From positions 1 through 13,348 of the forward strand of contig JAJPZD010000245.1 in NCBI GenBank assembly GCA_021204605.1: a stretch of DNA of 13,348 bases. The letters run 5' to 3'. The first letter of the stretch is position 1, and the number at the start of each line of letters is the position of its first letter. The position numbers and the translations under genes were made by a program. The notes under the pieces are model-generated. The model did not search any database. It had not been told where the DNA came from and worked only from the letters and a program-made list of their open reading frames with translations. The stretch is from Prevotella sp. Its GTDB lineage: Bacteria; Bacteroidota; Bacteroidia; Bacteroidales; Bacteroidaceae. Below, piece by piece: positions 1 to 5,112 of the stretch.

Positions 1-50
1 TTCGGGACTTTTTGACTTTTATCGCATAACGTACTTCACCGCATGCTTAC

Positions 51-74
51 GAATATAAAAACATTTTTATATTC
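51..74. repeat. AT-rich inverted repeat over the stop codon of the AlbA_2 gene
   Basis: Two perfect 11-nt arms (51-61 GAATATAAAAA and 64-74 TTTTTATATTC) are separated by only 2 nt, so a real hairpin would open a few A-T pairs to make its loop. The TAA stop of the minus-strand gene (67-69) lies inside the repeat. It could be a weak 3' end signal for that transcript, but there is no G+C core and no U-run after the stem on the minus strand, so I do not call it a terminator. Nothing else is recognisable in 1-50. Confidence 0.35.
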
Positions 75-1494
75 TATCAAAGAACTCGGTATAATCCTTA
101 TCAATGATTTCCCATTGTCCCGTTTTACGTCCACCTACACGAGCTATTTTCTGCATTTCTTGCAGTTGTTTCATATAATTGTGTGTTTGGCGTAGAGACA
201 TACGTATAGCTTCTGATATCTGTACAACTTTAATATGTGGATTGTCAGATATTAACTTATAAATCTGCCTGCTTGCTTTCAGAAACTCTTTATTCATGGG
301 TTCTGAATCTGCAACTATCTCACCTTTCTCGCTATCATAATTAAGATTCCATAGTATTGCACGAAATTCTGTTGTATTGGAATTGAACTCTGGCGCACGA
401 TAACCTACCAAATGCTCGTATTGCCTATAAGCAGCAATGATTTTCTTCATGCCACTTCCACGCCGTTCCATAAGTCCTAAACGGTTGAAAAAGTCAGCAA
501 GCAACGGATTACGCCTTTTAGAAGGTACTGTAAGAGGGTCAAGTTGCTGGATTAATTTCCCGTCAACCATACCACCTGGCGAATACACTTCTAAACGATT
601 ATCATACATATCAATATGCACCTCACTGCCCATTTGCATGTAATCTCGATGGATAATTGCGTTGTTTATTATCTCAGTTACGGCACGTTCTGGATAATCT
701 GGCAATTCCTCACGATGGTCATTCTCTTTCCACCATTTCTTGTGAGAATTGTTCCTAACAAAAGATACCGCCTCTTGCAACTGTGTTATTACACACCCTT
801 CCAATTCGATATCATCAACAGCCTCATTCAACCCATTTGTCATAGTCAACCCATTCCAACGGGTACAGAAAATACGCGACTGTCTCATTGGGGATTCATC
901 TGCCAACAAAGCTCCTGCATTAGTCAATTTCCCATTCTCATCGATTATTCCCCAAGACGTAAACTCGCTTTCCTCGAAAGAACGTTGTAAACGTTTGTAG
1001 TGTATAGATCGGAGTTTGGTGAATGCCATATCACTCAATTTATATGACGAAGGCATACTATCGTATGTGTTGCCTGCGCCTTTCATTACAAGACTTTTCA
1101 GTTGGATTCTGTCTGCTACAACAGATTCGTTTCCTATTCGCACATACGCCAAACGTTGCTTGTCACCAATATAATAATATGGTGTCTCTTGCCCTGAATT
1201 AACATATAACACGATGGTTTTCTTATCCCCGTCGTTCTTAAACTCTAAATTTACAACTGGTACAGGGTCAAGTTTAGCCTTAATAGCCTCACTGATAAAA
1301 TCGGCATCTTTCTCGGCATTATCAAGCCCCACCACGTTATCATCATCCGTGATACCAAATAAGAGAAAACCACCGTTGCCATTGGCAAAGGCAGAAACAC
1401 TCTTAAGCCAACTTTTTGGTTTGTTTCGCTCCAGCATTTCCTTTTTATCGTATGCTGTCGCTTCTCCGATAAGTGTTTTTATGTCTATTTTCAT
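67..1494 (-). CDS. Schlafen AlbA_2 / GHKL-like putative transcriptional regulator with C-terminal winged helix
   Basis: The product is 475 aa if it starts at the ATG at 1494. The reading frame stays open to 1575, but the longer N-terminus (reading MQMSRKFANIAYPF) is hydrophobic and unlike the family, which normally begins with a short MxIxxLIGEATxYDKK-like stretch. Residues 1-135 look like an AlbA_2 (Schlafen-type, formerly AAA_4) domain, with SWLKSVSAFANGNGGFLLFG at about 28-47. Residues 265-355 match the GHKL-like HATPase_c_4 region found in these proteins: E-x3-NA-x2-HRDY (274-285), then NRLEVYSPGG (299-308) and RRGSGMKKI (344-352). Residues 405-465 look like a winged helix. The family is annotated as putative DNA-binding, RecG-like or transcriptional regulators; no specific target is known to me. 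It is transcribed divergently from a fic gene and is AT-richer than metG downstream. No clear -7 box was found upstream. Family call firm, function inferred. Confidence 0.85.
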   Translation of the reverse strand: MKIDIKTLIGEATAYDKKEMLERNKPKSWLKSVSAFANGNGGFLLFGITDDDNVVGLDNAEKDADFISEAIKAKLDPVPVVNLEFKNDGDKKTIVLYVNSGQETPYYYIGDKQRLAYVRIGNESVVADRIQLKSLVMKGAGNTYDSMPSSYKLSDMAFTKLRSIHYKRLQRSFEESEFTSWGIIDENGKLTNAGALLADESPMRQSRIFCTRWNGLTMTNGLNEAVDDIELEGCVITQLQEAVSFVRNNSHKKWWKENDHREELPDYPERAVTEIINNAIIHRDYMQMGSEVHIDMYDNRLEVYSPGGMVDGKLIQQLDPLTVPSKRRNPLLADFFNRLGLMERRGSGMKKIIAAYRQYEHLVGYRAPEFNSNTTEFRAILWNLNYDSEKGEIVADSEPMNKEFLKASRQIYKLISDNPHIKVVQISEAIRMSLRQTHNYMKQLQEMQKIARVGGRKTGQWEIIDKDYTEFFDRI

Positions 1495-1675
1495 ATTTGG
1501 CGGCTTCTCCCTCGCTAACAGAATTATTATATCAAATGGATATGCAATATTCGCAAATTTTCTTGACATCTGCAAAAAATCAAAAGGCTTTTTAACAAAA
1601 ATGTACTCTTTATTCTATCTGAAATCAACTAATAAGCGCAACATCACGAATTATTTTTGAAGATTCTATATTTAG

Positions 1676-1699
1676 CAAGAAAAAGTTAAGTTTTTCTTG
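1676..1699. repeat. Perfect 9-bp inverted repeat in the AlbA_2/fic intergenic region
   Basis: Arms CAAGAAAAA (1676-1684) and TTTTTCTTG (1691-1699) flank a 6-nt spacer, GTTAAG. It lies between the two divergent promoter regions. It could be a protein-binding site or a weak hairpin. There is no U-tract beyond the stem, so a terminator role is not supported, and its sequence is not related to the nearby palindrome at 1754-1781. Confidence 0.4.
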
Positions 1700-1753
1700 G
1701 TATCGCACTTCTAATTTGAGTCTAAGGTTGCTCCGAAATTAAGAAATTATTCA

Positions 1754-1781
1754 AAAAAGGTTGTACACTTACAACCTTTTT
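1754..1781. promoter_or_regulatory. Candidate operator: perfect 12-bp palindrome upstream of fic
   Basis: Arms AAAAAGGTTGTA (1754-1765) and TACAACCTTTTT (1770-1781) flank CACT, giving a 28-nt perfectly symmetrical site with core TTGTA-N4-TACAA. It ends 12 nt before the fic -7 box, so it covers the position where the -33 element would sit. That is where a repressor, or an activator replacing a missing -33, would bind. The alternative is an intrinsic hairpin, but it lies upstream of the predicted transcription start. No known regulator is recognised from the sequence. Confidence 0.5.
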
Positions 1782-1793
1782 GAGAACTTTTAT

Positions 1794-1801
1794 TATCTTT
1801 G
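1794..1801 (+). promoter_or_regulatory. Bacteroidota -7 promoter element for fic
   Basis: TATCTTTG is an exact match to TAnnTTTG, 26 nt before the fic ATG, giving a short AT-rich leader without a Shine-Dalgarno sequence. No TTTG/TTG is found at the expected ~19-20 nt upstream; that position falls at the downstream arm of the palindrome at 1754-1781. Confidence 0.6.
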
Positions 1802-1827
1802 CATCGTTGGTAATAAAATAAATCCGT

Positions 1828-2895
1828 ATGAAATATCTTAATTTAAAGAAAGCCTTAGTTGCTTGGCAGAATTTGCAGCCACTGTCAGCAAGAGATAGAG
1901 AAAGGCTTAGCCGTCGTTTTACTGTGGATTTCAACTACAACAGTAACCACATTGAGGGAAATACATTAACATACGGACAGACAGAAATATTGTTACTTTT
2001 CGGCAAGGTGATAGGGGAGGCTGACGTGCGTGATGTACAGGAAATGACCGCAAGTAACGTAGGTTTACGGATGATGACAGAAGAAGCGACTGTGAAGGGA
2101 ATGCCTTTGACACAGAATTTTATCCGTACATTGCACAAGACCATTCTACGAGAGGATTACACAGTATATCGTAATTTGCCAGGTGGTTTACATACCAGTT
2201 ACATGATTCATGCCGGACAGTATAAGACACGAACCAATAGTGTAATTACACGATATGGAGAAAGATTCGAATATGCCTCACCAGAGGAGACGCCCGGACT
2301 GATGGGAGATTTGGTGGATTGGTATAATACAGCAGAACAAGAAGGAAAACTCTCACCTGTAGAATTGGCTGCACTGTTTCACTACCGTTATATACGAATT
2401 CATCCTTTCGAGGATGGCAATGGGCGAATTGCCCGGCTGTTGGTGAATTATATCCTAACTCGCCACGACTATCCGATGATTGTTGTCCGTAGTCGCAAAA
2501 AGAGTGAATATCTTGAAGCTTTACATCAGACGGATCTCGAAGTAGGTCCTATACCAAGTGATGGCGCCCATGCGGAAATCAAGGATATCAGTCCTTTCTT
2601 GAAATATTTCAATGAATTGGTGGCTACAGAAGTGTATAATGAAGTGCTATTTGTGAGCGAGAGGAATGATAATGTGTGGTGGTATGATGGAGAACGGATT
2701 ACTTTCCGGACACCAAATTATACGAAAATAATTAACGCTATGCGGACACAACCTACATTGACGCTTGCGGATATGAAAGAGGAAACTGGTATCAGTGTGA
2801 CGGCTATACAGAAACTGTTGGATCAGCTGATTTCAAAAAAGTATGTGGAGCGAGGCGAAAAAGAAGGGAGCTGGCGAGTGTTTGTGACACAATAA
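1828..2895 (+). CDS. Fic family protein (class II, probable AMP transferase) with C-terminal winged helix
   Basis: The 355-aa product carries a complete Fic catalytic loop, HPFEDGNGRIAR (191-202). H191 would be the catalytic base, D195 replaces the more common metal-binding D/E context, and the G-N-G-R anion-binding segment is intact, so AMP (or other nucleotide) transfer to a target protein hydroxyl is expected. An N-terminal inhibitory helix motif of the (S/T)xxxE(G/N) type is present as SNHIEG (39-44), with E43 as the predicted autoinhibitory glutamate. That places it among class II Fic proteins, in which the inhibitor is part of the same chain. A beta-flap-like segment (GQYKTRTNSV, 129-138) precedes the catalytic loop. 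The C-terminal ~70 residues look like a winged-helix domain, common in this subgroup. No separate antitoxin gene is adjacent. The target is unknown. Divergent from the AlbA_2 gene, followed by a terminator. Confidence 0.93.
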   Translation: MKYLNLKKALVAWQNLQPLSARDRERLSRRFTVDFNYNSNHIEGNTLTYGQTEILLLFGKVIGEADVRDVQEMTASNVGLRMMTEEATVKGMPLTQNFIRTLHKTILREDYTVYRNLPGGLHTSYMIHAGQYKTRTNSVITRYGERFEYASPEETPGLMGDLVDWYNTAEQEGKLSPVELAALFHYRYIRIHPFEDGNGRIARLLVNYILTRHDYPMIVVRSRKKSEYLEALHQTDLEVGPIPSDGAHAEIKDISPFLKYFNELVATEVYNEVLFVSERNDNVWWYDGERITFRTPNYTKIINAMRTQPTLTLADMKEETGISVTAIQKLLDQLISKKYVERGEKEGSWRVFVTQ

Positions 2896-2912
2896 AGAAG
2901 ATTGAAAATCAG

Positions 2913-2951
2913 AAAAATACCATTATGTAAATCAATGAATGGAATTTTTTT
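2913..2951 (+). terminator. Probable intrinsic terminator of fic
   Basis: Arms AAAAATACCATT (2913-2924) and AATGGAATTTTT (2938-2949) pair over 12 positions with one A-A mismatch around a 13-nt loop, and the T-run continues to 2951. It lies 17 nt after the fic stop codon. The stem is AT-rich and therefore weak, but its position fits. It ends 2 nt before the metG -7 box. Confidence 0.5.
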
Positions 2952-2953
2952 AT

Positions 2954-2961
2954 TAGTTTTG
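2954..2961 (+). promoter_or_regulatory. Bacteroidota -7 promoter element for metG
   Basis: TAGTTTTG matches TAnnTTTG exactly. No -33 TTTG is visible at the usual spacing; that region is the loop and right arm of the fic terminator. The box predicts transcription starting near 2967-2970, a few nucleotides before the first ATG (2976) and about 20 before the second (2988). Confidence 0.6.
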
Positions 2962-2975
2962 CACGTAAATAAAAA

Positions 2976-5033
2976 ATGACAATAGAGATGGAAAAGAAAG
3001 AATATAAGCGTACTACTGTAACCGCCGCCCTGCCATACGCCAACGGCGGTGTGCATATAGGGCACCTTGCCGGCGTTTACGTGCCGGCAGACATATACGT
3101 GCGGTATCTTCGTCTGAAGAAGCAAGATGTGATATTTATCTGTGGCAGTGATGAGCATGGAGTGCCTATCACTATCAGGGCGCGCAAGGAGGGCATTACG
3201 CCGCAGCAGGTGGTTGACCGCAACCACGAGATGATAAAGAAAAGTTTCGCTGACTTCGGCATATCTTTCGACATCTACAGTCGTACCACGTCCGAGATAC
3301 ACCATAAGATGGCTTCCGATTTCTTTGCCAAGCTTTATAAAGAGGGTAAGTTGATTGAGAAAACCTCCACACAGTATTACGACGAGGAGGCACACCAGTT
3401 CCTTGCCGACCGCTATATCACGGGCGAGTGTCCTCACTGCCACAACCTGAATGCATACGGCGACCAGTGCGAGAAGTGCGGCTCTGACCTTGACCCTACG
3501 GAACTGATTAACCCGAAGAGTGCTATAAGTGGTTCGAAACCAGTGATGAAAGAAACCAAAAACTGGTATCTGCCCCTCAATGAGTATCAGGACTGGCTGA
3601 AGAAATGGATCCTCGAAGGTCATAAGGAGTGGCGGTCAAATGTATATGGGCAGTGCAAGAGCTGGCTCGACCTTGACCTCCAGCCACGTGCCATGACACG
3701 CGACCTCGACTGGGGTATTCCTGTTCCTGTTGAGGGAGCGGAGGGAAAAGTGCTTTATGTGTGGTTTGATGCTCCGATAGGGTATATCTCCAATACAAAG
3801 GAACTGTTGCCCGACAGTTGGGAGAAGTGGTGGAAAGACCCGGAGACTCGTCTTATCCATTTCATCGGAAAGGATAATATAGTGTTCCATTGCATCGTGT
3901 TCCCGGTGATGCTGAAGGCCCATGGCGGTTATATCCTGCCTGAGAACGTGCCTGCGAATGAGTTTCTTAACCTTGAGAACGACAAGATCTCCACTTCACA
4001 TAATTGGGCTGTGTGGCTGCATGAATACCTTGAAGAGTTCCCCAACAAGCAAGATGTGCTGCGCTATGTGCTTACCGCCAATGCCCCGGAGACTAAGGAC
4101 AACAATTTCATGTGGAAGGATTTCCAGGAGCGCAACAACAGTGAGCTGGTGGGCGTTTACGGCAATTTCGTTAACCGTGCGCTGCAACTGACGAAGAAAT
4201 ATTGGAATGGTGTGGTGCCGGCATGCGGTGAACTGATCGACATCGACCGTCAGACACTCGATGAGTTCAAGGATGTGAAGAAAAAGGTAGAGGGCTGTTT
4301 GGATGTTTTCAAGTTCCGTGAGGCGTTGAAAGAGGCTATGAACCTCGCCCGTATCGGCAACAAATATATCGCCGACTGTGAGCCGTGGAAGGTGGCAAAG
4401 ACCGACATGAAACGTGTGGAGACAATTCTCAACATATCCCTGCAGCTTGTTGCCAACCTCTCGATAGCCTTTGAGCCCTTCCTGCCGTTCAGTAGTCTGC
4501 GTCTCCGCAAGATGCTCAACATCGACACTTTCGACTGGAATAATCTTGGTTCTACCGATCTTCTCACCCCTGGTCATCAGCTTGCTGAGCCGGAACTGCT
4601 GTTTGAGAAGATCGACGACAGTGTGATTGACTTCCAGTTGCAAAAGTTGGAGGAGACAAAGAAAGCCAACGAGGCGGCAACATTCACGGCTAAGGAGATA
4701 AAGCAGACGATACCTTTCGAGGACTTTGAGAAGATTGACATCCGTGTGGGTGTCGTTAAGGCTTGTGAAAAAGTGAAGAAGGCAGATAAACTGCTCAAAC
4801 TAACTATTGATGATGGCAGTGGCACCGACCGCACGATAGTAAGCGGCATTGCAAAGAGCTACCAGCCGGAACAGCTTGTCGGCAAGCGTATCTGTTTTGT
4901 CGCCAACCTTGCTCCACGTAAGCTGAAGGGCATAGAGAGTCAGGGAATGGTCCTCACTGCGGAGGATGCCGACGGCACACTGAGCATCGTTTCTCCTGAG
5001 AAAGAGATAAGGAGCGGCAGTCAGGTGATCTGA
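2976..5033 (+). CDS. metG: Methionyl-tRNA synthetase with C-terminal tRNA-binding domain
   Basis: Cytoplasmic class I synthetase that charges tRNA-Met and initiator tRNA with methionine using ATP. Visible in the 685 aa: the HIGH signature at 27-30 within AALPYANGGVHIGH; a zinc knuckle with C152, C155, C165 and C168; and the KMSKS-equivalent loop as KISTS (337-341), which is unlike E. coli KFSKS but familiar in Bacteroidota MetRS. An anticodon-binding helical domain follows, and residues ~580-685 form an EMAP-II/Trbp111-like domain (FEKIDIRVGVVKACEKVKKA...) as in dimeric MetRS. The start is uncertain: ATG 2976 gives a leader of only ~8 nt, while the in-frame ATG at 2988 starts with MEKKEYKRTTVTAALP, closer to the family, and may be the true start (681 aa). 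Monocistronic: own -7 box, own terminator. Confidence 0.97.
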   Translation: MTIEMEKKEYKRTTVTAALPYANGGVHIGHLAGVYVPADIYVRYLRLKKQDVIFICGSDEHGVPITIRARKEGITPQQVVDRNHEMIKKSFADFGISFDIYSRTTSEIHHKMASDFFAKLYKEGKLIEKTSTQYYDEEAHQFLADRYITGECPHCHNLNAYGDQCEKCGSDLDPTELINPKSAISGSKPVMKETKNWYLPLNEYQDWLKKWILEGHKEWRSNVYGQCKSWLDLDLQPRAMTRDLDWGIPVPVEGAEGKVLYVWFDAPIGYISNTKELLPDSWEKWWKDPETRLIHFIGKDNIVFHCIVFPVMLKAHGGYILPENVPANEFLNLENDKISTSHNWAVWLHEYLEEFPNKQDVLRYVLTANAPETKDNNFMWKDFQERNNSELVGVYGNFVNRALQLTKKYWNGVVPACGELIDIDRQTLDEFKDVKKKVEGCLDVFKFREALKEAMNLARIGNKYIADCEPWKVAKTDMKRVETILNISLQLVANLSIAFEPFLPFSSLRLRKMLNIDTFDWNNLGSTDLLTPGHQLAEPELLFEKIDDSVIDFQLQKLEETKKANEAATFTAKEIKQTIPFEDFEKIDIRVGVVKACEKVKKADKLLKLTIDDGSGTDRTIVSGIAKSYQPEQLVGKRICFVANLAPRKLKGIESQGMVLTAEDADGTLSIVSPEKEIRSGSQVI

Positions 5034-5043
5034 AATTACTAAC

Positions 5044-5083
5044 AATAAAGCCCGAATGTTCTGATGATTTCCGGGGCTTTATT
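5044..5083. terminator. Bidirectional intrinsic terminator between metG and the beta-barrel gene
   Basis: Perfect 10-bp arms AATAAAGCCC (5044-5053) and GGGCTTTATT (5074-5083) enclose a 20-nt loop. The A/T outer part provides U-rich tails in both directions. It is placed between the convergent 3' ends of metG (+) and the outer-membrane protein gene (-), serving both. Confidence 0.8.
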
Positions 5084-5112
5084 ATGTCTTACTGGTTTAT
5101 GCTTTATGGAGA

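Larger units (their letters stand above)
1495..1827. other. Divergent intergenic region between the AlbA_2 and fic genes
   Basis: This is about 330 nt of very AT-rich sequence without a credible gene. It contains the open but probably untranslated 5' extension of the AlbA_2 frame (1495-1575), a perfect inverted repeat at 1676-1699, a longer perfect palindrome at 1754-1781, and the fic -7 box at 1794-1801. I looked for the minus-strand complement of TAnnTTTG for the AlbA_2 gene and found no clear match. The arrangement suggests control of one or both genes from this space. Confidence 0.6.

Noticed and set aside
1495..1575. N-terminal extension of the AlbA_2 protein
   Set aside because: Open frame but unlike the family N-terminus; the ATG at 1494 gives the expected start. 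Kept as untranslated sequence.
1676..1781. CRISPR-like or tandem repeat in the AT-rich intergenic region
   Set aside because: The two inverted repeats differ in sequence, and no direct repeat with regular spacers is present.
1..2951. Integrated mobile element carrying AlbA_2 and fic
   Set aside because: The base composition hints at transfer, but no integrase, transposase, terminal repeat, tRNA attachment site or target duplication is visible, and the left boundary is outside the window.
2823..3623. 266-aa minus-strand open frame over fic/metG
   Set aside because: It lies antisense to strongly conserved fic and metG coding sequence, has a composition typical of a shadow frame and no recognisable domain.
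3996..4643. 215-aa minus-strand open frame inside metG
   Set aside because: Antisense shadow of conserved MetRS sequence with no independent support.
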